Origin: Carnegiea gigantea
Lineage: Eukaryota; Streptophyta; Magnoliopsida; Caryophyllales; Cactaceae
Length of the DNA stretch: 64,000 nucleotides
Direction of reading: 5' to 3'
Assembly (NCBI GenBank): GCA_029747015.1
Contig: JAKOGI010001189.1
Location: 1-64,000, forward strand
Shown here in pieces: positions 54,105 to 64,000 of the stretch. The position numbers and the translations under genes were made by a program. How positions within the stretch are numbered: the first letter of the stretch is position 1; the number at the start of each line of letters is the position of its first letter. The notes under the pieces were generated by a model. The model was not told the origin of the DNA and ran no database searches. It worked only from the letters and a program-made list of their open reading frames with translations.

Positions 54105-55213
54105 TGATGGAGACCATCCCACCAAACCTTCAAAAGCCATTGCCAATGATCCATCCCCCTCTAGGGAGTCCAAGAAGGCCAAAGAAGTTCATGCCATAGT
54201 CAGAAAATGTATGCACAAAGAAGAAAGTGAACTGCCTAGTTCATACCGTTTCTGACCCGGTTTTGTTTCTCTGTTGGAGCAAAATGCAGAGGGGGAAATT
54301 TCCTGCACGCACCACCCCCTTAAAGCTTAAGATCTTAGCTTTCCAACAAGACCTTTTGCAAGGCATTCGGAGTCCATTTGGTCAGTCAACCAAGCCAAAC
54401 CCTGAGACCGCGCACTGCAGGGCGCAATCCAGCACAGTCCGAAATAAGGCCCTAGTTGGTTGACTTCCTCAACTCCAACTTTTGTCAAATTTTGCAGTAT
54501 GAAAGGGGACATAAATAATTATCAGGTCATGGGTTCAAATCCCGTCCAAAGCACCCCCTTGTGTTGGTATTAACCAGCCAAAAGGACAAGGAAAACACCC
54601 TTTTAACCGGTTTGTCTCTAGCCGGTACAAGGGGCTGATTTCCCTTGGTTTTTGCTTGCCCACTTACCTAATGACTCACCTTTGCTGCACTCTAGGACTT
54701 TTGTAAGCTTGACACCTCATTTGGGAGGCATAATAACCCCTAATGAGGTAGATTAAGTTAGGTAGTGAGGTGTTTAACTTGTAGTGGCTGATTTGATGTG
54801 TCTCTCTTCCCCACATGTACTTAGCTTTGTATTTGCTGCCTAGGGAGAGAGGGAGCTCGGCCATGGCTTGTTAAAAGGCAGCTTGGTTCCTTCATTTTGC
54901 AACCAACTTGAATGCATAAGCTTGTGAGTTCTCAAAGAAACTCTCCCCTTAAAATTCCTAGTCTATATCTTAAGTGTGGCAACTTAAGTGGTGTCTAGGT
55001 CCCTTTATCTCAATTAGGTGGTGATTTCTAATTGATCTAAGGGGATTGCCCAAGTATCCAACAAGAGTGGCTCCTCTTGGATTATCTCTTGAAGGTGCTT
55101 GCTCTATCAACTCTCCTCTTATCTTTTACACTCTCTCCCTTTCCTCCCTTAGTTTCCTTAGCAAGAACAAGGGTGGAGTAAGCTTGGGTTGTGTTCATTG
55201 CAAGCATACATCA
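54105..55213 (+). repeat. H 5' LTR
   Basis: TGATGGAGACCATCC...GCATACATCA. Contains GGTTCAAATCC at 54532-54542 and the GTGGCTCC...GGATTATC block near 55068-55087. Related to the I LTRs over most of its length. Confidence 0.9.
54532..54542 (+). other. tRNA T-arm / B-box-like motif in H LTR
   Basis: GGTTCAAATCC fits the Pol III B-box consensus and sits in a T-arm-like stem (TGGG/CCCG) preceded by ATCAGGTCA, like a tRNA variable loop. The same motif occurs on the sense strand in LTRs of A (4512, 10269, 19876, 36027), F (49039) and I (56328, 62151). No good A box was found at tRNA spacing. Confidence 0.5.
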
Positions 55214-55216
55214 ACT

Positions 55217-55228
55217 TGGTATCAGAGC
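55217..55228 (+). other. Primer-binding site of H
   Basis: TGGTATCAGAGC, 3 bp after the LTR end. Confidence 0.9.
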
Positions 55229-55345
55229 CTAGGCTACCCTCCTGAGTATTGCTTCCAACCTCAAACACATCCCAAACACAAAACCCACAAAAACATCCCA
55301 AACACTTCCCCCACGGATTTTCAGCCGTGCACAACCAGAAACACA

Positions 55346-55526
55346 GCACGGGTGCCCCGTGCCCCTATAGCACGACCGTGCCACACAATTTCTGCAACCT
55401 TCATTTTCCAGCGACCCAGCACGGTCACCTCGTGCCAACCCACACGACCGTGCCACATATCCTGTCCCAGAATTCACCCTCAGCCCGTGAGCACGCCCAC
55501 CCCGTGCCACTGCGCACGGCCGTGCC
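55346..55526 (+). repeat. GC-palindrome leader module of H (3 copies)
   Basis: Three sense copies between the primer-binding site and the gag ATG. The last second-palindrome is the perfect 12-mer GCACGGCCGTGC. Confidence 0.85.
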
Positions 55527-55572
55527 TCCCTCTTCCCATCCCAAAACACTAAGCTTCCACCACAAAGCTATC

Positions 55573-55655
55573 ATGTCCGCTAGCCTCACCCCTTCCCAAG
55601 TGGCTGAACAAGCTCATAGGGAGAAAGCCGAACTTGAGGCTCGAGTCAAGTACCT
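55573..55655 (+). pseudogene. H gag N-terminus (cut off by I)
   Basis: ATG at 55573 opens MSASLTPSQVAEQAHREK and reaches ARVKYL, where I starts after the TACCT duplication. An in-frame upstream ATG at 55249 (MLPTSNTSQ) makes a longer frame through the GC leader, as in I. The continuation is at 62594. Confidence 0.88.
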
Positions 55656-56766
55656 TGATGTATGCTTGCAATGAACACAACCCAAGCTTACTCCACCCTT
55701 GTTCTTGCTAAGGAAACTAAGGGAGGAAAGGGAGAGAGTGTAGAAGATAAGAGGAGAGTTGATAGAGCAAGCACCTTCAAGAGATAATCCAAGAGGAGCC
55801 ACTCTTGTTGGATACTTGGGCAATCCCCTTAGATCAATTAGGAATCACCACCTAATTGAGATAAAGGGACCTAGACACCACTTAAGTTGCCACACTTAAG
55901 ATATAGACTAGGAATTTTGAGGGGGAGAGTTTCTTTGAGAACTCACAAGCTTATGCATTCAAGTTGGTTGCAAAATGAAGGAACCAAGCTGCCTTTTAAC
56001 AAGCCATGGCCGAGCTCCCTCTCTCCCTAGGCAGCAAATACAAAGCTAAGTACATGTGGGGAAGAGAAACACATCAAATCAGCCACTACAAGTTAAACAC
56101 CTCACTACCTAGCTTAATCTACCTCATTAGGGGTTATTATGCCTCCCAAATGAGGTGTCAAGCTTACAAAAGTCCTAGAGTGCAGCAAAGGTGAGTCATT
56201 AGGCAAGTGGGCAAGCAAAAACCAAGGGAAATCAGCCCCTTGTACCGGCTAGAGACAAACCGGTTAAAAGGGTGTTTTCCTTGTCCTTTTGGCTGGATAA
56301 TACCAACACAAGGGGGTGCTTTGGATGGGATTTGAACCCTTGACTTGATAAATATTTATGTCCCCTTTCATGCTGCAAAATTTCAGAAACAATGGAGTTG
56401 AGTTGGTGGGCCAAACATTCCCTTAATTCGGACTGTGCTGATTGGCGCCCTGCAGTGCACTGTCTTCAGTTTTGGGCTTGGTTGGCTGACCAAATGGACT
56501 CCAAATGCCTTGCAAAAGGTCTTGTTGGAAAGCTAAGATCTTAAGCTTTAACGGGGTGGTGCGTGCAGGAAATTTTCCCCTCTATATTTTGCTCCAACAG
56601 CAACACAAAACCGGGCCAGAAACTGGACGAACTGGGCAGTGCATCTTCTACTGTGTTTATGAGTTTTCTGACCAAGGCATGAACTTCTTTGGCCTCCTTG
56701 GGGGTTGAATGGGTGTGAGGGTTTTCTGAATGTATGGATGAAGCTTGGGCACGATGGTCCCCATCA
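55656..56766 (-). repeat. I 3' LTR
   Basis: TGATGTATGCTTGC...GGTCCCCATCA. The pol stop at 56541 lies inside it. B-box-like motif at 56328-56338 (minus). Confidence 0.93.
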
Positions 56767-59700
56767 TCCTCCCCGGCTTGTTTGGAGTTTGACCTCAAAC
56801 TCGGTAACTCCTCATCTTCATCATAGTATGGGCTCAAATCAGCCACATTGAAGGTGGCGGATACCCCATAATCACCGGGAAGGTCGACTTTGTAGGCATT
56901 GGGCCCGACCTTCTCCAATATCTCAAACGGGCCATCGGACCTTGGCATGATTTTGGACTTGCGTTTGCTTGGGAATCTCTCCTTCCGCAAGTGGACCCAC
57001 ACTAAGTCTCCCGGCTGAAAGTGGACCTCCTTCTTGTGCTTATTGGCTTGATGCATGGCTTGGGTATTAGCCTTCTCAATCCTTTCCCGGACTTGAGCAT
57101 GAAGGTCCTTGATCTCTTGGGCTCGTTTTTCAGCCTCCCAACTAAACTTGCTAGGTGTGGGAATGGGAGTGAGGTCTAAGGGTGTTCTTGGATTGTACCC
57201 ATAGACCACTTGGAAGGGGGAGAGGTGGGTGGCTTTGCTTGGTGCACGGTTGAAAGCGAACTCCGCATGAGGTAGGAGTTCATCCCAAGCCTTGATGTTC
57301 TTCTTCACAAGCACCCTAAGTAAGGTGCCCAAGGTCCGGTTAGTCACCTCGGTTTGGCCATCGGTTTGGGGGTGACAAGTGGTACTAAACTTGAGAAGTG
57401 TCCCCATCTTTCTCCAAAGTGTGAGCCAAAAGTGACTAAGGAACTTAGTGTCCCTATCCGAAACCATGCTCTTGGGAATGCCATGAAGTCTCACAATCTC
57501 TTTGAAGTAGAGATTGGCTATGTGGGAAGCATCATGAGTGGTGTGGCAAGGAACAAAGTGGGCCATTTTGGAGAATCGGTCCACCACCACCATGATGGAG
57601 TCCTTGCCTCTTTGTGTGCGCGGCAAACCCGTGATGAAATCCAAGCTAATATCTTCCCATGGGGCTAGTGGTATGAGCAAAGGGGAGTAGAGGCCGTGGG
57701 GAAGGACATGGCTTTTGGCCATGTGGCAAGTTGAGCATCTTTTGATGAAATGCTCCACGTCTCTAGCCATTTTTGGCCAATAGTAGTGCTCCTTGAGCAT
57801 TGAGCACGTCTTCTCTACCCCAAAGTGGCCGGCTAGAGCACCACCATGCAACTCTTGGATTAGCAATTCTCTAAACCCGCACTTGGGTATACAAAGTCGT
57901 GACCCCTTGAAGAGGAACCCCTTTAGGAGATGGAAGAGGCCGTGGGGATGGGTTGCACACTTTGCATAGACCTCCTTGAAGTCTTCATCGTTGGTGTACA
58001 TCCCCTTGACAACCTCAAACCCAAGTACCTTGGATTCAAGGGTAGAGAGCAAGAGATACCTTCTTGAAAGTGCATCGGCCCCCTTGTTCATTTGGCCGGA
58101 TTTATGGTGGATCACAAAATGGAAGGATTGCATGAACTCTACCCACTTGGCATGTCGTGGGTTGAGCTTATGTTGTCCTTGGATGAACTTCAAAGCTTGG
58201 TGATCCGTGTGGAGAATGAACTCTCCTCCAACCAAGTAATGCCGCCAATGCTCTAGTGCCCTCACAATGGCGTAGAACTCCTTGTCATATGTAGAGTACT
58301 TCCTCTTGGCATCATTCAACTTTTCACTAAAATATGCAATGGGCCTCTTCTCTTGTGACAACACGGCCCCTATGCCAACTCCGGAGGCGTCACACTCTAC
58401 CTCAAAGACTTTGGAAAAGCTAGGTAGTGCAAGAATGGGTGCACTAGTAAGCTTCTCCTTAATCTCTTCAAAAGCTCGTTGGGCTTGATTACTCCACACA
58501 AAGTGCTTGGCCTTGAGGACCTCGGTCATGGGTGCCATGATGGAGCTAAAATCTTTGACAAACCTCCTATAGAAGGAAGCCAAACCATGGAAGCTCCGGA
58601 CTTGTTGTATGGAGGTGGGAGTAGGCCACTCATGGATGGCCTTGACCTTGTCTTCATCTACATGGATGCCTTGAGCCGAAACCACATAACCCAAGAAGAT
58701 AACTTGGGGTGTGAAGAAGTGGCATTTCTCAAGATTACCATAGAGCTTCTCTTCGGCCAAAATGCTCAAGACTTGATGGAGGTGGCTTGCATGCTCTTGT
58801 TCATCCCGGCTATACACAAGAATGCCATCGAAATAGACAACAACAAATTTGCCAATGACCGCCCTAAGCACCTCATTCATAAGTCTCATGAAGGTGCTTG
58901 GTGCATTAGTCAAGCCAAATGGCATAACTAACCACTCATAGAGGCCCCCTTTGGTCTTGAAAGCTGTCTTCCATTCATCCCCTTCAAAGATGCGAATTTG
59001 ATAATAGCCACTTCTAAGGTCGATTTTGGAGAAGATAGTGGCTCCATGAAGCTCATCAAGCAAGTCTTCCAACCTTGGAATGGGGTACCCGTACTTGATG
59101 GTGATCTTGTTGATAGCTCTACTATCAACACACATTCTCATACTCCCATCTTTCTTGGGCACAAGCAATGCCGGGACGGCACACGGGCTCAAACTCTCAC
59201 GGATTAACCCCTTGGATAGGAGGTCATCCACTTGTCTTTGAACCTCTTGAGTTTCTTGAGGGTTCATGCGGTATGCCGGCTTGTTTGGGAGTGTGGCACC
59301 GGGAATAAGATCAATCTTGTGTTGGATCAACCTTTTAGGGGGTAGGCCATGGGGTATTTCATGTGGGAAGACATGGGAAAAGGTTTTCATGAGGGGTGTG
59401 AGAAAAGGGTGGGAAAACTCCTTTACCTTGGCCGGTTCTTGGCCTAAGAGGATCCACTCTTTGAAGTCTTCAAATTCATGGAGTTGAGAGTGGAGTAAGG
59501 TGGTGAGAAAGACATCCAACTTGGGAGCGTCTTGAGGGTTCTTTTGTGGGCTAGGCTTAAGGGGAGTGAGGGTGATTTTCTTGTGGTCTTTGGTGAAAGT
59601 ATAGGTGTTCAAGCGGCCATCATGCATGACTCTCCTATCAAATAACCATGGCCGGCCCAAGAGGACATGACAAGCATCCATGGGCACAATATCACACCAA

Positions 59701-60411
59701 ATTTCATCTTTGTAGGTTCTTCCAATGGAAAAGGAAAGTAAACACCGAGTGGTGATATGCAAACCCTTACCTTGGTTGAGCCATTGGATGGTGTAAGGAC
59801 TTGGATGAGGTGTGACCGGGAGCTTGAGCTTGTCCACCATGGTCTTGGAAGCCACATTAGCGCAACTCCCACCATCAATGATAAGTGAACACACTTTTCC
59901 ACTTACGGTGCATCGAGTGTGGAAAATACTTTCCCGTTGTTCCATTTCTTCATGTGAAGCAAGCCCACTCAAAGCTCTTCGGATTACTAAGAGCTCTCCT
60001 TCATCCGGGCCCTCTTCAACCTCCTCTATGACTTCATTCAAGTACACCCCTTTCTCATCTTCCTCCTTCTCTACCTCCTCTTCTAGCTCCTCTAGGGAAG
60101 CTTGATATTCAGCTAGAGAGACCATTCTCTTGTTGGGACACTCGGAAGCATAGTGTCCAAGGCCTTGGCAACGAAAACACCGGACTTTGCTAGATGGCTT
60201 TGGGGGCGGTTGTTTGGAGGGAGTTTGTGGAGTGGTGTTTTGTGGGGGTTTCGGGTTCGGAGATGGGAAGGATTTTTGAGGAGTGTATGGAGGCTTTTGG
60301 AAGCCATAAGGCCGTGGGGTAGGCTTGGGGATGGGATTCTTGCCTTTGAGTTTCTTTTGCATTTCAACTTTGTGGGCTAGAGCACTTAGCTCATCAAGAG
60401 AGGTGTAGGGT
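56541..60411 (-). CDS. Element I pol with end of gag (knuckle, protease, RT, RNase H, integrase)
   Basis: A minus-strand open frame of about 1270 codons, counted from the Met at 60362. CCHC knuckle near residues 61-75 (CFRCQGLGHYASEC), protease near 161 (LIIDGGSCAN), RT box near 509, RNase H from about 656 ([10 protein letters not shown]), integrase zinc finger near 876 (CSTCHMAK), DDE core about 904-1002, C-terminal domain ending DLSPYY, and a tail FWPGFVLLLEQ inside the LTR. The RT box reads YFDG instead of YFDD (near 58830), losing a metal-binding Asp. Gag upstream is in another frame because one G is missing in a G run near 60408. The frame has no internal stop. It is otherwise the best candidate for a recently active copy, but the RT should be inactive. 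Confidence 0.9.
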
Positions 60412-61120
60412 GCAACTCAACAACATGGGCAATTTGCTCATCAAGACCACTCAAGTATCGAATCAAGGTTTGGGAGTCATCCTCCTTCAAATCACATTTC
60501 AAGAGGAGTTGTTCAAAGTCCCTAGTGTACTCTTCTACACTTTTGGAACCTTGTTTGAGGTGGTGGAGTTTAAGGAAATTGTCTTGGAGGTAATGTGGGG
60601 GTAAGAATTTGGCCTTTAGTTTGGACTTCATCTTCTCCCAAGTCTTAATCTTACTTTTCCCCTTTCTTACTCTCTTAGACACAACATTGGACCACCAAAT
60701 AGATGCATATTTGCGAAGTTTCAAGGCCACTAGCTTTACCTTTTTGCCTTCCGGGATGTCTTTGTACTCAAAGACTCGCTCCACCGTTTGCAACCAATCG
60801 AGGAAGACATCCGGATCAAGTTGTCCTTCAAACTCCGGGATATCAACTTTGAAATCTCCATAACCTCGTTCATGTTGCCTTTGATGTCGGCGGGGACGTC
60901 TACCTTGCTCTTCTTCGCTTGAATCTCCAAAGGGGTTGCTTCCCTCGGAGTCGTCCGAGTCCCCATGCTTGCTTGAACTTCTAGAGCCCCATTGGTGTCG
61001 CCTCTTTTCTTCCATAAGTTGGCCAAGTTGCCGTTGAAGGTACTTGACTCGAGCCTCAAGTTCGGCTTTCTCCCTATGAGCTTGTTCAGCCACTTGGGAA
61101 GGGGTGAGGCTAGCGGACAT
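60386..61120 (-). CDS. Element I gag (capsid), one-base frameshift at its end
   Basis: Conventional ATG at 61120 (MSASLTPSQVAEQAHREK). The frame is open upstream to an ATG at 61444 through the GC leader. Capsid motifs: KYLQRQLGQLMEEKRR, FLDWLQTVERVFEYKDI, LRKYASIWWSNVVSKR, VEEYTRDFEQLLLKCD, IRYLSGLDEQIAHVVEL. It then shifts frame near 60408, where GTAGGGTGC replaces the GTAGGGGTGC of relatives, ending at 60386. The knuckle follows in the pol frame. The shift could be a real mutation, a sequencing slip in a homopolymer or, less likely, a site for ribosomal frameshifting. Sister copies have gag and pol in one frame. Confidence 0.88.
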   Translation of the reverse strand: MSASLTPSQVAEQAHREKAELEARVKYLQRQLGQLMEEKRRHQWGSRSSSKHGDSDDSEGSNPFGDSSEEEQGRRPRRHQRQHERGYGDFKVDIPEFEGQLDPDVFLDWLQTVERVFEYKDIPEGKKVKLVALKLRKYASIWWSNVVSKRVRKGKSKIKTWEKMKSKLKAKFLPPHYLQDNFLKLHHLKQGSKSVEEYTRDFEQLLLKCDLKEDDSQTLIRYLSGLDEQIAHVVELHPTPLLMS

Positions 61121-61166
61121 GATAGCTTTGTGGTGGAAGCTTAGTGTTTTGGGACGGGAAGAGGGA

Positions 61167-61347
61167 GGCACGGCCGTGTGCAGTGGCACGGGGTGGGCGT
61201 GCTCACGAGCTGAGGGTGAATTCTGGGACAGGATATGTGGCACGGTCGTGTGGGTTGGCACGGGGTGACCGTGTTGGGTCGCTGGAAAATGAAGGTTGCA
61301 GAAATTGTGTGGCACGGTCGTGCTATAGGGGCACGGGGCACCCGTGC
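61167..61347 (-). repeat. GC-palindrome leader module of I (3 copies)
   Basis: Three sense copies between the primer-binding site (61465-61476) and the gag ATG, matching H. Confidence 0.85.
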
Positions 61348-61464
61348 TGTGTTTCCCGTTGTGCACGGCTGAAAATCCGTGGGGGAAGTGTTTGGGATGT
61401 TTTTGTGGGTTTTGTGTTTGGGATGTGTTTGAGGTTGGAAGCAATACTCAGGAGGGTAGCCTAG

Positions 61465-61476
61465 GCTCTGATACCA
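61465..61476 (-). other. Primer-binding site of I
   Basis: TGGTATCAGAGC on the minus strand, 3 bp from the LTR. Confidence 0.9.
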
Positions 61477-61479
61477 AGT

Positions 61480-62588
61480 TGATGTATGCTTGCAATGAAC
61501 ACAACCCAAGCTAACTCCACCCTTGTTCTTGCTAAGGAAACTAAGGGAGGAAAGGGAGAGAGTGTAGAAGATAAGAGGAGAGTTGATAGAGCAAGCACCT
61601 TCAAGAGATAATCCAAGAGGAGCCACTCTTGTTGGATACTTGGGCAATCCCCTTAGATCAATTAGGAATCACCACCTAATTGAGATAAAGGGACCTAGAC
61701 ACCACTTAAGTTGCCACACTTAAGATATAGACTAGGAATTTTGAGGGGAGAGTTTCTTTGAGAACTCACAAGCTTATGCATTCAAGTTGGTTCCAAAATG
61801 AAGGAACCAAGCTGCCTTTTAACAAGCCATGGCCGAGCTCCCTCTCTCCCTAGGCAGCAAATACAAAGCTAAGTACATGTGGGGAAGAGAGACACATCAA
61901 ATCAGCCACTACAAGTTAAACACCTCACTACCTAGCTTAATCTACCTCATTAGGGGTTATTATGCCTCCCAAATGAGGTGTCAAGCTTACAAAAGTCCTA
62001 GAGTGCAGCAAAGGTGAGTCATTAGGCAAGTGGGCAAGCAAAAACCAAGGGAAATCAGCCCCCTGTACCGGCTAGAGACAAACCGGTTAAAAGGGTGTTT
62101 TCCTTGTCCTTTTGGCTGGATAATACCAACACAAGGGGGTGCTTTGGATGGGATTTGAACCCTTGACTTGATAAATATTTATGTCCCCTTTCATGCTGCA
62201 AAATTTCAGAAACAATGGAGTTGAGTTGGTGGGCCAAACATTCCCTTAATTCGGACTGTGCTGATTGCGCCCTGCAGTGCACTGTCTTCAGTTTTGGGCT
62301 TGGTTGGCTGACCAAATGGACTCCAAATGCCTTGCAAAAGGTCTTGTTGGAAAGCTAAGATCTTAAGCTTTAAGGGGGTGGTGCGTGCAGGAAATTTTCC
62401 CCTCTATATTTTGCTCCAACAGCGACACAAAACCGGGCCAGAAACTGGACGAACTGGGCAGTGCATCTTCTGCTGTGTTTATGAGTTTTCTGACCAAGGC
62501 ATGAACTTCCTTGGCCTCCTTGGGGGTTGAATGGGTGTGAGGGTTTTCTGAATGTATGGATGAAGCTTAGGCACGATGGTCCCCATCA
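61480..62588 (-). repeat. I 5' LTR
   Basis: Near-identical to 55656-56766, followed by the TSD TACCT. B-box-like motif at 62151-62161 (minus). Confidence 0.93.
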
Positions 62589-62593
62589 TACCT

Positions 62594-64000
62594 TCAACGG
62601 CAACTTGGCCAACTTATGGAAGAAAAGAGGCGACCCCAATGGGGCTCTAGAAGTTCAAGCAAGCATGGGGACTCGGGCGACTCCGAGGGAAGCAACCCCT
62701 TTGGAGATTCAAGCGAAGAAGAGCAAGGTAGACGTCCCCACCGACATCAAAGGCAACATGAACGAGGTTATGGAGACTTTAAAGTTGACATCCCGGAGTA
62801 TGAAGGACAACTTGATCCGGATGTCTTCCTCGATTGGTTGCAAACGGTGGAGCGAGTCTTTGAGTACAAAGACATCACGGAAGGCAAAAAGGTAAAGCTA
62901 GTGGCCTTGAAACTTCGCAAATATGCATCTATTTGGTGGTCCAATGTTGTGTCTAAGAGAGTAAGAAAGGGGAAAAGTAAGATTAAGACTTGGGAGAAGA
63001 TGAAGTCCAAACTAAAGGCCAAATTCTTACCCCCACATTACCTCCAAGACAATTTCCTTAAACTCCACCACCTCAAACAAGGCCCCAAGAGTGTGGAAGA
63101 GTATACTAGGGAGTTTGAACAACTCCTCTTGAAATGTGATTTGAGGGAGGATGACTCTCAAACCTTGATTCGCTATTTGAGTGGACTTGATGAACAAATT
63201 GCTCATATTGTTGAACTACACCCTTACACATCCCTTGATGAGCTAAGTGCTTTAGCCCACAAGGTCGAAATGCAAAAGAAGCTCAAAGGCAAGAGTCCCA
63301 CCTCCAAACCTACTCCACGGCCTTACGGTTTCTAAAACCCTCCATGCACTCCTCAAAATTCCTTCCCATCTCCAAGCCCGATACCCCCACAAAACACCAC
63401 TCCACAAACTCCCTCCAAACAGCCACCCCCAAAACCCTCTAGTAAGGTCCGGTGTTTTCGTTGCCAAGGCCTTGGACACTATGCTTCCGAGTGTCCCAAC
63501 AAGAGAATGGTTTCTCTAGCTGAGTATCAAGCTTCCCTAGAGGAGCTAGAAGAGGAGGTAGAGAAGAGGGAGGAAGAGAAAGAGGTGTATTTGAATGAAA
63601 CCATAGAGGAGGTTGAAGAGGGCCCGGATGAAGGAGAGCTTTTGGTCATTGGGAGGACCTTGGGTGGTCTAGCTTCCCATGATGAGCTTGAACAAAGAGA
63701 ATCCATCTTCCGTACAATGTGCACTGTAGGTGGCAAGGTGTGCTCCCTTATCATTGATGGGGGAAGTTGTACGAATGTGGCCTCACATTCCATGGTGAAC
63801 AAACTCAAACTTCCGGTGACTCCCCACCCAAAGCCATACACCATCCAATGGCTCAATCAAAACCAAGGTTTGCAAATCTCGTCTCAGTGCCTCTTATCCT
63901 TAAGCATTGGGAAAACTTATAAAGATGAGATTTGGTGTGACCTTATCCCCATGGGTGCGTGCCATGTCTTGTTGGGTCGCCCTTGGCTCTTTGATAGGAG
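62594..64000 (+). pseudogene. H gag to protease, continuing past the window
   Basis: Resumes the H gag (QRQLGQLMEEKRRPQWGS), capsid motifs FLDWLQTVERVFEYKDI and VEEYTREFEQLLLKCD, and a proline-rich linker. A TAA at 63333-63335 replaces the CAA codon of relatives (GFQKP). In the same frame follow the knuckle CFRCQGLGHYASEC near 63450, an acidic linker (EEGPDEGELLVIG), protease LIIDGGSCTN near 63755, and LLGRPWLFDR at the edge. With one nonsense codon and element I inside, no full gag-pol can be made. RT and integrase would lie to the right. Confidence 0.88.

Larger units (their letters stand above)
55656..62588 (-). mobile_element. Ty3/gypsy element I, structurally complete, TSD TACCT
   Basis: 6.9 kb on the minus strand: 3' LTR 55656-56766, polypurine tract next to it, gag-pol 56541-61120, GC leader, primer-binding site 61465-61476, 5' LTR 61480-62588. 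TACCT lies at 55651-55655 and 62589-62593. By eye the two LTRs (1111 and 1109 bp) differ at only about a dozen positions, so this is the youngest complete insertion in the window. Confidence 0.93.
54105..64000 (+). mobile_element. Ty3/gypsy element H, plus strand, 5' part; interrupted by I
   Basis: 5' LTR 54105-55213, primer-binding site 55217-55228, GC leader, gag start at 55573, interrupted at 55655 by I. Gag and protease resume at 62594 to the window edge. Left TSD candidate CTAAT (54100-54104). It is the same family as I but in opposite orientation. Confidence 0.9.

Noticed and set aside
55046..55552. Plus-strand 168-codon ORF in the H LTR/leader, also seen in I
   Set aside because: It crosses the LTR end, primer-binding site and GC leader in a frame other than gag; conservation follows from shared LTR sequence.
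1..64000. A bacterial-type or host defence gene system hidden between elements
   Set aside because: Every stretch I could read resolves to LTR, gag-pol, gag-only or hAT sequence. No non-element gene was found.

Overview
This is plant nuclear DNA with no host gene in view. Nearly every base belongs to nested transposable elements. The sequence shows Ty3/gypsy gag-pol polyproteins (CCHC knuckle, DGG protease, RT, RNase H, HHCC-DDE integrase), LTRs bounded by TGATG...CATCA, 5-bp target-site duplications (TSDs), a TGGTATCAGAGC primer-binding site complementary to plant initiator-Met tRNA, and a plant-type hAT transposon. A dicot is plausible; I cannot name the species. Pol ORFs that run past the polypurine tract into the 3' LTR, with no canonical chromodomain, recall the CRM-type (centromere-associated) chromovirus lineage. 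That lineage call is an inference. Such a dense nest suggests pericentromeric or other heterochromatin.

Layout, outside to inside. (1) The end of an LTR (1-597) abuts a gag fragment (598-729) of element J. J is interrupted by minus-strand Ty3/gypsy element D1 (730-47299, far end outside). (2) The D1 integrase is split by B' (3036-43305, TSD CCTTC), a gag-only element with a rearranged end. (3) The 3' LTR of B' holds array A (3897-36464, TSD CATGT): four full LTRs, one LTR remnant and three gag-pol internal regions in tandem on the minus strand. (4) Inside array A lie the gag-only element C1 (10766-14609, TSD CATAG), a partial C LTR at the same target site in a duplicated segment (20374-21312), and a hAT transposon (25670-34874, 8-bp TSD CTTCCCTC). 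The hAT transposase BED-finger region is split by gag-only element B (28677-33384, TSD CAAAT). (5) The 5' LTR of B' holds C2 (38538-42475, TSD GAACA). (6) The 5' LTR of D1 is cut by E1 (47300 onward), E1 by D2 (47947 onward), the D2 LTR by short element F (48347-49692, TSD CAACC), the D2 pol by G (52139 onward), the G pol by plus-strand H (54105 onward), and the H gag by the nearly complete minus-strand element I (55656-62588, TSD TACCT).

How the parts relate. D, A and G/H/I are gag-pol (autonomous-type) families. B, B' and C have only gag plus extra non-pol coding sequence, which fits the TR-GAG class of non-autonomous elements that would need pol proteins in trans. Families with different LTRs share modules. 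The most striking is a GC-rich palindromic leader or U5 module (sense order GGCACGG-N-CCGTGCC, spacer, GCACGACCGTGCC) seen at 14 places, always in the same sense orientation, in one to three copies. A tRNA T-arm/B-box-like block, a U3-terminal hairpin and a GTGGCTCC...GGATTATC block are also shared between families. No full-length gag-pol copy looks fully functional: RT catalytic motifs are changed in two array units (YFND) and in element I (YFDG), and nonsense or frameshift changes break the others.

Coordinates of element ends were read by eye from TSDs and TGATG/CATCA termini. Percent identities were not computed.
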